Assembly (NCBI RefSeq): GCF_013201725.1
Contig: NZ_CP053835.1
Location: 1-64,000, forward strand
DNA length: 64,000 bases
DNA from: Arcobacter defluvii
GTDB lineage: Bacteria > Campylobacterota > Campylobacteria > Campylobacterales > Arcobacteraceae
Reading direction: 5' to 3'
The position numbers were made by a program, and so were the translations under genes. Positions 1-9,906 of this stretch are shown here, piece by piece. The notes below the pieces were generated by a model, which was given only the letters and a program-made list of their open reading frames with translations, did no database searches and was not told where the DNA came from. How positions within the stretch are numbered: position 1 is the first letter of the stretch; every line of letters begins with the position of its first letter.

Positions 1-1314
1 ATGACAAGCAAAGATTTTTTAACAATTATTCAAAAAGAAGCAAACAAAGTTGACTATGAAAGATACCTAAAACAATTGGTATATAAAAAAGTTTCTTCTG
101 ATGAAAAAATTGCCATTTTTGAAGTAAATAACAAGTATATTGCCTCTTGGATAAAGAGTAAATTTACAAATTTAATTCAACACTGTTTTGAAATTTATGA
201 TGGTTCAAAGCCATCAATTGAAATAAAGCTTGCCGGTGAAAAAAAATCTAAAAAAGAGATTATTTCAGAAAAAGTAAAAAATGAAACTGCCGAAAGTACG
301 ATACTTAACCCATCTTATACATTCGATTCATTTGTAGTTGGACCATCTAATCAAATGGCATATAATGCCTCTTTAGCTGTTGCAAACAAACCTGGAACTC
401 AATATAATCCACTTTTTATTTATGGTGGGACGGGTCTAGGAAAAACACACCTTTTACAAGCAGTTGGAAATCATGCAATTGAAAAAGGAAGCACTGTTAT
501 TTATGTAACAATTGAACAATTTATGAATGATTTTACTTTTTCAATAAAAAACAAAAATATGGAACATTTTAGAAATAAATATAGAAAATGTGATGTACTT
601 TTAATTGATGATATTCAGTTTTTATCTGGAAAAGAACAAACTCAAGAAGAGTTCTTTCACACTTTTAATGAACTTCACAATGCAAAAAAACAAATTGTTA
701 TGACAAGTGATAGACTTCCTTCACAAATTGCAGGACTTGTTGATAGATTAAAATCAAGATTTGAATGGGGATTAACAGCTGATGTTCAAATTCCAGGACT
801 TGAAACAAAAATTGCAATTATTGAAAAAAAATCTGAATTAAATGGAATACACTTAAGTAGAGAAATTATCAATTTTATTGCAACAACTTTAGATAATTCA
901 ATTAGAGAAATTGAAGGTGTATTAATCAGAATTAACGCTAGTGCTTCTTTATTAAATCAAGAAATCACTCTTCCAATGGTTCAAAGTCTATTAAAAGAAC
1001 AAATTAAAGAGACAAAAGAAAACATCAAACTTCCTGATGTTATTAATATCGTTGCAAATCAATTAAATATTAAACCAAGTGACATTAAATCTAAAAAAAG
1101 AACAGCAATAGTTGCAAATGCTAGAAGAATAGTAATATATCTTGCACGTGAGTTAACTCACAACTCTATGCCAGATATTGCAAAGTTTTTAGGTATGAAA
1201 GATCACAGTGCAATTTCGCATAATATTAAAAAAGCAAATGAATTAATTGAAAAAGATGAAAACTTTAAATTAATCATTGAAAATTTAAAAAATAAAATCA
1301 TAAATAAGGAGTAG
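1..1314 (+). CDS. dnaA: Chromosomal replication initiator DnaA
   Basis: DnaA binds DnaA boxes at the origin and opens DNA for helicase loading. The 437-residue protein has an N-terminal domain I (about 1-85), a short linker, an AAA+ core with Walker A GGTGLGKT near residues 142-149 and Walker B LLIDDIQ near 200-206, and a C-terminal domain IV (about 360-410) with the MKDHSAISHNIKK-type DnaA signature. It begins at base 1, so its promoter is outside the window. The order dnaA-dnaN-gyrB is the usual origin arrangement. Length is normal and no defects are visible. Confidence 0.98.
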   Translation: MTSKDFLTIIQKEANKVDYERYLKQLVYKKVSSDEKIAIFEVNNKYIASWIKSKFTNLIQHCFEIYDGSKPSIEIKLAGEKKSKKEIISEKVKNETAESTILNPSYTFDSFVVGPSNQMAYNASLAVANKPGTQYNPLFIYGGTGLGKTHLLQAVGNHAIEKGSTVIYVTIEQFMNDFTFSIKNKNMEHFRNKYRKCDVLLIDDIQFLSGKEQTQEEFFHTFNELHNAKKQIVMTSDRLPSQIAGLVDRLKSRFEWGLTADVQIPGLETKIAIIEKKSELNGIHLSREIINFIATTLDNSIREIEGVLIRINASASLLNQEITLPMVQSLLKEQIKETKENIKLPDVINIVANQLNIKPSDIKSKKRTAIVANARRIVIYLARELTHNSMPDIAKFLGMKDHSAISHNIKKANELIEKDENFKLIIENLKNKIINKE

Positions 1315-1485
1315 TAAAAGCTTTTAAAACAAAAAGTTTTAAAGACTTATGTGAAAAGATGTGAATACATTGAGTTTTTTAATCACTGGTAAAAGATCGC
1401 TATATCAGTGCTTTAAGAAGTGTTTTCATCTTTTCACATACACTACTACTTTTACTAAATTAAATAAAAAATATAGGAGAGAAAA
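1315..1485. other. Putative replication origin (oriC) between dnaA and dnaN
   Basis: This 171 bp gap holds three TGTGAA-core DnaA-box-like sites: TGTGAAAAG at 1350-1358, TGTGAATAC at 1360-1368 and, on the minus strand, TGTGAAAAG at 1430-1438. The first and third sit inside a perfect 14 bp inverted repeat (1348-1361 and 1427-1440, TATGTGAAAAGATG and its complement). An AT-only stretch follows at about 1450-1475 and could be the unwinding element. Campylobacterota origins commonly lie beside dnaA and use TTTTCACA-like boxes. Strand opening here is inferred, not shown. Confidence 0.6.
1348..1440. repeat. Perfect 14 bp inverted repeat carrying DnaA-box cores
   Basis: The arms at 1348-1361 (TATGTGAAAAGATG) and 1427-1440 (CATCTTTTCACATA) are exact reverse complements, 65 bp apart. 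Each contains TTTTCACA/TGTGAAAA. A further TGTGAATAC directly abuts the left arm. Confidence 0.8.
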
Positions 1486-2556
1486 ATGAGGTTTGTAATC
1501 ACTAAAAGTATTTTTGAAAATGTAATAGCTTCAATGCAACCTTTTTTAGAAAAAAAAGATTCTAGTTCAATAACATCACATATTTATTTAGAAATTAATA
1601 ATGCTAAATTAATCATAAAAGCAACTGATTATGAAATAGGATTAGAATCTCACATAGATAATATTTTAGATACAGTTGATGGAAAAGCAACAGTAAATGG
1701 TTCAAATTTATTAGGAATAATTAAAAGATTAAAAAATGAAGAAATAAATATAGAAGCTTCAAATAACAATTTAATTATTAAACAAAATAAATCAACTTTT
1801 AAATTACCAACATATGATGCAAATGAATTTCCATCATTAAATAAATCAGAAAATTTAAAAGAATTATCTATGTCAACAATAAATTTTATAAATTCTATTA
1901 GAAAAATTACACCTGCAATTGATAATAATAATCCAAAATTTGAATTAAATGGTGCTTTACTTGATATAAAAAGTCAAAAAATTAATTTTGTTTCAACTGA
2001 CACAAGAAGATTAGCAGTTTCATTTTTACAGAATATAAATAATGACGAAGCACAATTTATTATTCCTAAAAAAGCAATTATTGAAATTCAAAAACTATTT
2101 TTAGATGAAGCAAAAATTTCTTATGATGACACAAACTTAGTAATTTCAAGCGAACAAACTAAATTTTTTACAAAATTAATAAATGGTAAATTTCCTGATT
2201 ATGAAAGAATTATTCCTGCAACATTAAAATACAATTTTCCATTACCAAAAAATATGCTTGTAGAATCAATTAAACTTGTAACATCTCTATTTTCAAATAT
2301 TAAAATTACATTTAATTCAAAATCAATAATTTTTGAATCATTAGATGAAGATAGTGAAGCAAAAACTCAAATTGATATTGATTTAAATATTGATAAAGAG
2401 TTTTATTTAGCTGTTAATGCAAAATATTTATTAGACTTTTTAAGTATGTCAAATAATGAAAAAATCAAAATTGGATTTAATGAATCAAATTTACCATTTT
2501 TACTTGAAGATGATAAATTTTTTACTATTGTAATGCCAATAGTTTTAGAAAAATAA
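1486..2556 (+). CDS. dnaN: DNA polymerase III beta subunit (sliding clamp)
   Basis: DnaN forms the ring that tethers polymerase III to DNA. The 356-residue protein has the three-domain clamp layout, begins MRFVITKSIF and ends with the family-typical VMPIVLEK-like tail that contributes to the protein-binding pocket. The start is supported by an upstream TAGGAGAG. It lies between the putative origin and gyrB, as in many bacteria. Confidence 0.97.
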   Translation: MRFVITKSIFENVIASMQPFLEKKDSSSITSHIYLEINNAKLIIKATDYEIGLESHIDNILDTVDGKATVNGSNLLGIIKRLKNEEINIEASNNNLIIKQNKSTFKLPTYDANEFPSLNKSENLKELSMSTINFINSIRKITPAIDNNNPKFELNGALLDIKSQKINFVSTDTRRLAVSFLQNINNDEAQFIIPKKAIIEIQKLFLDEAKISYDDTNLVISSEQTKFFTKLINGKFPDYERIIPATLKYNFPLPKNMLVESIKLVTSLFSNIKITFNSKSIIFESLDEDSEAKTQIDIDLNIDKEFYLAVNAKYLLDFLSMSNNEKIKIGFNESNLPFLLEDDKFFTIVMPIVLEK

Positions 2557-2563
2557 AAATTAA

Positions 2564-4906
<2,343 letters not shown>

Positions 4907-4913
4907 TTTTTTT

Positions 4914-4941
4914 AAAGCATAGTTTTTGCTATGCTTTTTTT
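4914..4941 (+). terminator. Intrinsic terminator after gyrB
   Basis: Stem AAAGCATAG (4914-4922) pairs with CTATGCTTT (4929-4937) around a TTTTTG loop and runs into T residues. It lies between convergent genes. The A-rich left side and the T tract mean it may act in both directions. Confidence 0.8.
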
Positions 4942-5941
4942 ATTTTGAAAAATTTTCTGTAAAAGAAAAAATCTCCCCTCTTTTTCTCAAAATGTTATTT
5001 ACAATATGATAACCATGATTTAAAGCAATAGCAATTGAACCACCACTTGCAAATGCAATATCTCCAGCCACATATATATCTTTTGCAGTTGTTTCTTGAT
5101 GTTTATCAAATATAGGTTTTAAATCTTCATCTACTTCAATTCCACAGGCTTTTAAGAAATCAATAGGTGTTGTTCCTCCAATTGCATATATTATTCTGTC
5201 ATAAAGAACAGTAAAGCCATCTGTAAAAAGAACTTTTACTTTTCCTTCTTCATTTTCCAGTGATTCAATATCAGTATTCATTCTAAGTCTAAGTTTTTCT
5301 TCACCATTATATTTATTTAAAAGCTCTTCATTTAGGTCATTTAATCTTGTAAAAGTAGGTTTTCTATATACTAAAGTCACATTGTTATTTTGATCAGCAA
5401 GATGATAAGCATATTCAGCTGCACTATTTCCTCCACCAACAACTAATATTTTTTCATTTGATGAACATCTATCTAAGTTAAAACCAACTTGTGATTTAAT
5501 AGATGGAGGAATTTTATAATCAGGTTTATTTGGTTTTCCCATTTTGCCAATAGCTACTATTGCATTTTTTGTTTGAATTAAACCTTTTGATGTATGAACT
5601 TCTAATAAATCTGTTTCTTGATTTCTTGTAATTTTTTCAACTTCAGTGTTGAATATTGAATCTATTTTTTCATTATCTAACAAATCATTAAAATAATCCA
5701 ATGTTGTCTCTTTTGTACCATCAAAAAAATCAACATTTCCTTGTAAAGTTATAACTTGACCTTTATAATCTTTATCAACTCTTTTATTGTCTTTATAAAA
5801 TTTTCTTATTGTGTTTGAGTGATTTTCTGTTTTTTCAATTAATAGAATATTACCTATTTTATGAGCAGATGCTTCAATCGCACAACCAATTCCTCCTGGT
5901 CCTCCACCGATAATTACTATATCATAAATTTTATTTTTCAT
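4940..5941 (-). CDS. NAD(P)/FAD-dependent oxidoreductase, thioredoxin-reductase-like without CxxC
   Basis: This 333-residue flavoprotein has an FAD Rossmann motif (IIGGGPGGIG, about 10-19), a second nucleotide-binding motif (VVGGGNSAAEYA, about 167-178) and the C-terminal FAD motif DIYVAGDIAF (about 287-296). That is the TrxR/ferredoxin-NADP reductase-like fold. The redox-active CxxC of true thioredoxin reductases is absent, so it probably reduces a different partner, such as a ferredoxin or bacillithiol-type disulfide. A sigma70-like TATAAT (5976-5981, minus) and GAGAGAATTAT precede the ATG. The partner is unknown. Confidence 0.75.
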   Translation of the reverse strand: MKNKIYDIVIIGGGPGGIGCAIEASAHKIGNILLIEKTENHSNTIRKFYKDNKRVDKDYKGQVITLQGNVDFFDGTKETTLDYFNDLLDNEKIDSIFNTEVEKITRNQETDLLEVHTSKGLIQTKNAIVAIGKMGKPNKPDYKIPPSIKSQVGFNLDRCSSNEKILVVGGGNSAAEYAYHLADQNNNVTLVYRKPTFTRLNDLNEELLNKYNGEEKLRLRMNTDIESLENEEGKVKVLFTDGFTVLYDRIIYAIGGTTPIDFLKACGIEVDEDLKPIFDKHQETTAKDIYVAGDIAFASGGSIAIALNHGYHIVNNILRKRGEIFSFTENFSK

Positions 5942-5975
5942 ATAATTCTCTCTTATATTATTGGAATAGTTAAAA

Positions 5976-5983
5976 ATTATACT
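5976..5983. promoter_or_regulatory. Overlapping divergent -10 elements
   Basis: On the minus strand 5976-5981 reads TATAAT, placed for the flavoprotein gene. On the plus strand 5978-5983 reads TATACT, placed for queF. The -35 boxes are weak, as is common in Campylobacterota, so this is a motif-based guess. Confidence 0.4.
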
Positions 5984-6075
5984 TTAAATAATTAGTTTTT
6001 TCAATAAGTAACACTTATAAGGCAATTTTGGATAAAATTGGCAAAAATTTTATATTTATAAAGGTTAGTAAAGAT

Positions 6076-6459
6076 ATGGAAATCAAATATGGTGAAAAAG
6101 AGATTTTAGAATTTGATATTAATAAAGATGAAAATTTTTGGCCAAATGAACATGATAAAAATTATATAATTGATATTGAATTACCTGAATTTATGGCAAA
6201 ATGTCCAAGAAGTGGTTATCCAGATTTTGCAACAATTAAAATACAATATACTCCAAACAAAAAAGTTATTGAATTAAAAGCTTTAAAAATTTATATTAAT
6301 TCTTTTATGAATAGATATATTTCGCATGAAAATTCAGCAAATGAAATTTTTGATACTTTAAATAGTAAATTAGAGCCAAAATGGCTTAAAGTTATTGCTG
6401 ACTTTAAACCAAGAGGAAATGTACACACTGTTATTGAAATAGATAGCTCAAAATTATAG
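6076..6459 (+). CDS. queF: NADPH-dependent 7-cyano-7-deazaguanine reductase (preQ0 reductase)
   Basis: QueF reduces preQ0 to preQ1 in queuosine tRNA modification. The catalytic cysteine lies in KCPRSGYPDFATI and the substrate-binding Glu segment reads ELKALKIYINSF, both family signatures. I start it at ATG 6076 (MEIKYGEKEI, 127 aa), which fits short-type QueF. The longer frame opens with TTG at 6028 and adds 16 non-family residues. The next gene starts 10 bp downstream, so the two are probably cotranscribed. Confidence 0.9.
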   Translation: MEIKYGEKEILEFDINKDENFWPNEHDKNYIIDIELPEFMAKCPRSGYPDFATIKIQYTPNKKVIELKALKIYINSFMNRYISHENSANEIFDTLNSKLEPKWLKVIADFKPRGNVHTVIEIDSSKL

Positions 6460-6469
6460 GAATTAAACC

Positions 6470-7075
6470 TTGGAAAGATTAGTAACAACTTCACAAGCTG
6501 CTGAAATATTGGGCTTATCTTTACAAGGAATACATTATCGTATTAAAAAAAATCAATTAAAATCAATCAAAAAAGATGGAAAAATTTTTGTTTATGTTGA
6601 TGACAGCCAAAAAAATTATAACTCACAAGAAAAAATCGAACCAATAACTTCTAATAATTCTAATAGTTTTGAAGCAATTATTGAAGTAAAAAATGAACAA
6701 ATTGAACTTTTAAAGAAATCTATGAAATGGATGAAAAAACAGTATATCTCAGAAATTTTTAGACTTGAAAAAAATCAAAAAAGAATAATAGAGGTTTTCA
6801 ATTCAGAGATAAAATTGCTTCAAAGTGCATTTAATGAAATGCGTTCAATATATAAACCTCAAATTGCAAATAAAGTTGATGAGAAACAAAAACAATCAAG
6901 TGGTTTTTTATCTTTGAAAGATTTTTTTATTTTAATGAAACGTGAAAATAAAACAGAATTAGAAATTAAACATATAATTTTTAATGCAATAAAAAAAGGT
7001 GATAGAAGATTTATTTATAATAAAATTGAAAAAAAATTGTTAATTTTAGATGCTAATTTTGAAGATTTGATTTGA
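6470..7075 (+). CDS. Helix-turn-helix DNA-binding protein with coiled coil
   Basis: This 201-residue protein has an N-terminal excisionase/MerR-like HTH (TTSQAAEILGLSLQGIHYRIKKNQL, cut short here to its key start TTSQAAEILG; about residues 6-35), a charged, helix-rich middle (about 65-125, probably coiled coil) and a C-terminal globular part. The TTG start at 6470 follows TAGGAA and is needed to include the HTH, since no earlier ATG exists in frame. It lies next to the attL end of the island but belongs to the queF transcript by spacing. Its target is unknown. Confidence 0.6.
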   Translation: MERLVTTSQAAEILGLSLQGIHYRIKKNQLKSIKKDGKIFVYVDDSQKNYNSQEKIEPITSNNSNSFEAIIEVKNEQIELLKKSMKWMKKQYISEIFRLEKNQKRIIEVFNSEIKLLQSAFNEMRSIYKPQIANKVDEKQKQSSGFLSLKDFFILMKRENKTELEIKHIIFNAIKKGDRRFIYNKIEKKLLILDANFEDLI

Positions 7076-7082
7076 TTTTTTA

Positions 7083-7108
7083 CAAAAAAAAAGAGTACAT
7101 AAAGTACT
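7083..7108 (-). terminator. Probable native ffs terminator, now at the left island junction
   Basis: Read on the minus strand, AGTAC-TTTAT-GTACT is followed by a run of at least nine T. The hairpin is embedded in the attL core, which matches the 3' end of ffs at 13.8 kb. It is therefore the likely original ffs terminator, moved about 6.7 kb away by the insertion. It may now end transcription of the leftmost island genes. Confidence 0.6.
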
Positions 7109-7117
7109 TTCTCCAGA
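7093..7117 (+). repeat. attL core of the island
   Basis: GAGTACATAAAGTACT followed by TTCTCCAGA repeats, with small differences (one T/A change and one inserted C), at 13789-13814 on the other side of the integrase. The right copy overlaps the 3' end of ffs. The direct-repeat layout with an adjacent tyrosine integrase is the normal signature of site-specific integration. Confidence 0.65.
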
Positions 7118-7135
7118 CTCCTAATAAATAGCTAT

Positions 7136-7160
7136 AAATCCCTTAATATAGGATTTTTTA
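7136..7160 (+). terminator. Possible terminator downstream of the HTH gene
   Basis: AAATCC (7136-7141) pairs with GGATTT (7151-7156) and is followed by TTTT on the plus strand. It sits just inside the island after attL and could stop queF-HTH readthrough. Confidence 0.4.
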
Positions 7161-7173
7161 TAAATAACAATTT

Positions 7174-7197
7174 CTTAGAGTAACACTTAGAGTAACA
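7174..7197 (+). repeat. Tandem integrase arm-type sites, left end
   Basis: CTTAGAGTAACA occurs twice in exact tandem (7174-7185, 7186-7197). Inverted and variant copies lie between attR and the integrase start, including GTTACTCTAA at 13702-13711. Repeats inside both ends of an integrated element are typical arm-binding sites for tyrosine integrases. Confidence 0.55.
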
Positions 7198-7276
7198 AAA
7201 TTTATATGTTCTATTTTTATTCCTTAAATGTATTTTTTTTTTAATTTGTAAGCGTGTATCGTTGTAATTATTTATT

Positions 7277-7543
7277 TTAGTTTAATTCTTTATTACAATA
7301 ACGACAAATTTGTGCTTCTTCTTTTACAAATTCTGCACAATAAGGACATTTTTTCATACCGTCTCTTATTTTTTTTCTATCTAATTCTTCTTTATCAGCT
7401 GATATAAGTAAAGAGTGTATTAATGCAAATATAAATAGCATTGCGCCATATATCCACCAAAGAATAAACGAATGACCTTTTGATTGTGCTATTAAAGCAG
7501 GTATAAGTCCTAATATTGCACCCCAAATTAGTATTTCTATCAT
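7277..7543 (-). CDS. Small membrane protein with C-terminal zinc ribbon
   Basis: This 88-residue protein has two predicted transmembrane stretches (about 4-18 and 28-46) and a C-terminal double CxxC zinc ribbon (CPYCAEF and CRYCNKEL). The layout resembles small superinfection-exclusion or zinc-ribbon membrane proteins, but I cannot assign a function. Its ATG overlaps the stop of the upstream gene (ATGA), which suggests translational coupling. Confidence 0.6.
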   Translation of the reverse strand: MIEILIWGAILGLIPALIAQSKGHSFILWWIYGAMLFIFALIHSLLISADKEELDRKKIRDGMKKCPYCAEFVKEEAQICRYCNKELN

Positions 7544-7851
7544 TTTATATATTCCTTTCCATTAGTTGAAATCTTATATAAAAATTCATTATATGGTAGA
7601 CTAAAAAGTATTTTAGTTTTTTGTGTAACCGCATTTAACATCATACCTCTACATAATAGATTTAAACTACCCATTTCTCTTAAACACATTGCATCTGCAC
7701 TATCAATAAAATTTGTTTTATTTAGTCTCAAAATAACAAGTGTTTTACCTTCTGGTATCGCACCAATAGGTTGGATACTAAATAAAGTTATTTGTGTGTA
7801 TGTTACAAATAGTATTATTCCTATAATTAATGAAATGATTGTTTTTTTCAT
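7540..7851 (-). CDS. Small membrane-anchored protein of unknown function
   Basis: About 103 residues, starting MKKTIISLIIGIILF: one N-terminal signal anchor and an exported remainder with CLREMGSLNLLC, a possible disulfide pair. I use the ATG at 7851. A longer frame opening inside the upstream gene would add 37 unlikely residues. It overlaps the next gene by 4 bp. No family is recognised. Confidence 0.55.
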   Translation of the reverse strand: MKKTIISLIIGIILFVTYTQITLFSIQPIGAIPEGKTLVILRLNKTNFIDSADAMCLREMGSLNLLCRGMMLNAVTQKTKILFSLPYNEFLYKISTNGKEYIK

Positions 7852-7867
7852 ATATTTTCTTTGTATT

Positions 7868-8173
7868 TTATTTAGATATATACCAACTATTAATCCAAAT
7901 TTCTGCAGGTCTTTTGTTTTCAGGATAAATACGAATTTTTGTTCGATATTGATTTGAATCATCTATAATACTAATTTCTTGCCCTTTTTCAAGTATAAAA
8001 CAATAACCATAGTCTATTAAATAATTCATTGCTTTTTCATCTTTATTACCTATTGCATTATTCATTTCGGTTTCTTTATTTTCTGTAATACAACCCCAAG
8101 TATTATTTGTATTTATTGTACTTGATGCAAATAGAATTCCTGTAGAGAATAAGATAAACAATATTTTTTTCAT
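7868..8173 (-). CDS. Small secreted protein of unknown function
   Basis: 101 residues with a clear signal peptide (MKKILFILFSTGILFASS). AGGAGCTTAA precedes the ATG. The mature part has two cysteines (GC at about 28 and YC at about 57) and a C-terminal segment (GQEISIIDD... to the end) that may be an SH3-like beta barrel. It is one of four consecutive exported proteins in the island. No family is recognised. Confidence 0.55.
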   Translation of the reverse strand: MKKILFILFSTGILFASSTINTNNTWGCITENKETEMNNAIGNKDEKAMNYLIDYGYCFILEKGQEISIIDDSNQYRTKIRIYPENKRPAEIWINSWYISK

Positions 8174-8181
8174 TTAAGCTC

Positions 8182-8436
8182 CTATTTTATATATGCAGTT
8201 AATACATAATAGTAAGTATCACCATATCTTATTTTTGAAATATGTTGCCCCTCATGTACTACAGTAAAACCATATAAAATTTTACATTTATCATCACGAA
8301 TTAAATCTTCCATAACAAAAATCCTAGAATTTTTATCTGTATCTGCAATTAAATAAAGAGAACTTTCACTTTTACAAGCAAACACATTAGCAAAACTAAA
8401 ACTTACAAAGATAGATAAAAAAAATATTTTTTTCAT
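8182..8436 (-). CDS. Small secreted protein of unknown function
   Basis: 84 residues with signal peptide MKKIFFLSIFVSFSFANVFA and a mature part with two cysteines, ending in a beta-rich region (GQHISKIRYGDTYYYVLTAY). Its GQHISK/GQEISI segment resembles the neighbour at 7868-8173, so the two may be diverged paralogues. A good SD (AAGGAGTTTAA) precedes the ATG. Function unknown. Confidence 0.55.
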   Translation of the reverse strand: MKKIFFLSIFVSFSFANVFACKSESSLYLIADTDKNSRIFVMEDLIRDDKCKILYGFTVVHEGQHISKIRYGDTYYYVLTAYIK

Positions 8437-8524
8437 TTAAACTCCTTTTTTAAATATTAACATAAGAAATAACTAATTTTAAATTATCTAGAAACTTATA
8501 ATATTTTAGTTATTTAGATTTTAG

Positions 8525-8560
8525 GAAACCTTTGAATTTTTTTACTCATTCTAAGGTTTC
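8525..8560. repeat. Inverted repeat between two island genes
   Basis: GAAACCTT (8525-8532) pairs with AAGGTTTC (8553-8560). It lies downstream of the lipoprotein gene and upstream of the small secreted gene, with no T run on the minus strand. It may be a weak terminator or processing hairpin. Confidence 0.4.
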
Positions 8561-8588
8561 TTAATAACTTTTTTAAATGTAATAAAAT

Positions 8589-9146
8589 TTATTCACTTAA
8601 AACAATTTTTTTTGTAGTACCATTTTTTAGTTCAACCTCTTGAAGCATATTACCTCCTTGGTCAGAACCACCATATTTACCAGGTACAGTCCAAGTTACT
8701 ACGGTAAGGACATAATAAGTTCCATCTATTAAATTTTGGAATTCAAAATTTCCTTGAGAATCACAAACAGTTATTTTACTGTCTTTTGGATAAGGATTTT
8801 TCAGATAATTCCAAGATTTCTTGTAGCCTTTACCATTACTAAAATATCCATAAGAATAGTACTCATTTTCAAACTCATATTGTAAATATTCTTTCGAATA
8901 ATTTGTTTTTGGAAATAAAGCAACTTCATTTCCTGCACAAGTAACAATTCCTCCACCTTGTTGTTTTATTAATGCATTTCCACTAAGATTATTATTTCCA
9001 ACTGAATTTAAAACCATTTTTATTGCTTCTTTATCATTAGGATTTTTATATACTTTTGGAGGTGGAGGAGGAGGTGGTGTGAAACATCCACTTAAAGTAA
9101 ATACAAACGACAAGCTTATAGTTGCAGATAATATTTTATTTTTCAT
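8589..9146 (-). CDS. Lipoprotein with polyproline tract and beta-sandwich-like domain
   Basis: 185 residues. A lipobox LSGC (Cys about 21) is followed by a run of seven prolines. The C-terminal half (GNFEFQNLIDGTYYVLTVVTW) resembles carboxypeptidase-regulatory or SpaA-like beta domains, in which a default value is displayed by a Gly-rich loop. It should be anchored in the outer or cytoplasmic membrane. AAGGAATCTCA precedes the ATG. Specific role unknown. Confidence 0.6.
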   Translation of the reverse strand: MKNKILSATISLSFVFTLSGCFTPPPPPPPKVYKNPNDKEAIKMVLNSVGNNNLSGNALIKQQGGGIVTCAGNEVALFPKTNYSKEYLQYEFENEYYSYGYFSNGKGYKKSWNYLKNPYPKDSKITVCDSQGNFEFQNLIDGTYYVLTVVTWTVPGKYGGSDQGGNMLQEVELKNGTTKKIVLSE

Positions 9147-9250
9147 TGAGATTCCTTTTTTCGAAAATAATCAATAATTTGATTTTTCAGTATAGTACAA
9201 AAATAATAAATAAAAATAACAAATTTTAAATTATTCTGAAATTATAATAT

Positions 9251-9332
9251 CTTTTGTTACATATTTACTCTACATTTGTAACTTGATAAGATTTTTTTAC
9301 ATAACTATACTTGCACTACATTTGTAATGTAG
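9251..9332 (+). promoter_or_regulatory. Promoter and operators of the island XRE regulator
   Basis: A near-consensus sigma70 promoter is visible: TTGATA (9283-9288), 17 bp spacer, TATACT (9306-9311). A perfect 17 bp palindrome CTACATT-TGT-AATGTAG (9316-9332) covers the expected transcription start and the SD. A partial copy CTACATTTGTAAC lies at 9270-9282, with GTTAC at 9256-9260 forming an outer inverted repeat. This suits autoregulation by the adjacent XRE protein, which is inference. Confidence 0.6.
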
Positions 9333-9338
9333 GAAAAT

Positions 9339-9593
9339 ATGAATAAAAAGTTTGATGATTTAAGTACAGAAGAACTATATAAACTTATTGGTAAAAATGT
9401 TGCTGAATTTAGAAAAAAAGCAAAAATGAGTCAATTAGAACTTTCTTTAGAGATGGGTAATAAATCTACTAGTTTGGTATCATCAGCTGAAATATATAAA
9501 AATAATCGTAAATTTAATATTGCTCAATTACACAAAATTTCTAAAATTTTAAATATAGAATTTTGTGAATTCTTTAAAATACAAAAAGACTAA
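9339..9593 (+). CDS. XRE-family transcriptional regulator
   Basis: 84 residues with a Cro/C1-type HTH (IGKNVAEFRKKAKMSQLELS... onward, about residues 17-75). It is the only island gene on the plus strand and is divergent from the lipoprotein gene. That layout is common for the controlling repressor of a mobile element. The start follows TAGGAAAAT. Confidence 0.75.
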   Translation: MNKKFDDLSTEELYKLIGKNVAEFRKKAKMSQLELSLEMGNKSTSLVSSAEIYKNNRKFNIAQLHKISKILNIEFCEFFKIQKD

Positions 9594-9906
9594 ATCCTAA
9601 AATCTAATATATCAGAAAAAATATCCAATTTAGCCATAATTATTCTACAATAGTAGAATCATAAAATAGGATAAACGCTTTAAACAGTTAAATTCATAAT
9701 AAATTAAAACTAAATTATTTCTGTAGAGTATGGTAATTATCGATATTTAAAAGCCTTTATAAAATTTTTGTTATATATTTTTAGGTAAGCGTTGGTGTTT
9801 ATTCTTTTGAAAAATAAATGGAATGTAGAGTAAAAAAGGGGCTATGGACACCCCTTTATATATGAAATATTTATAGGTAGTACCTATGGATTTATATAAT
9901 TTATTT
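9594..9906. other. Non-coding stretch with three inverted repeats
   Basis: No gene is seen in these 313 bp. They hold ATTCTAC-AATA-GTAGAAT (9642-9659), a GC hairpin AAAGGGG/CCCCTTT (9835-9841, 9851-9857) and a 15 bp palindrome ATAGGTA-G-TACCTAT (9873-9887). The region lies between the XRE gene and the 3' end of the Rep-like gene and could hold terminators or a replication or transfer origin of the element. Confidence 0.4.
9835..9860. terminator. Hairpin between convergent island genes
   Basis: AAAGGGG (9835-9841) and CCCCTTT (9851-9857) form a 7 bp stem. An A run before and TTTATATAT after it give terminator character on both strands, for the XRE and Rep-like transcripts. Confidence 0.45.

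Noticed and set aside
6028-6075. N-terminal extension of QueF from TTG 6028
   Set aside because: The first 16 residues do not fit the family, and ATG 6076 gives the normal length.
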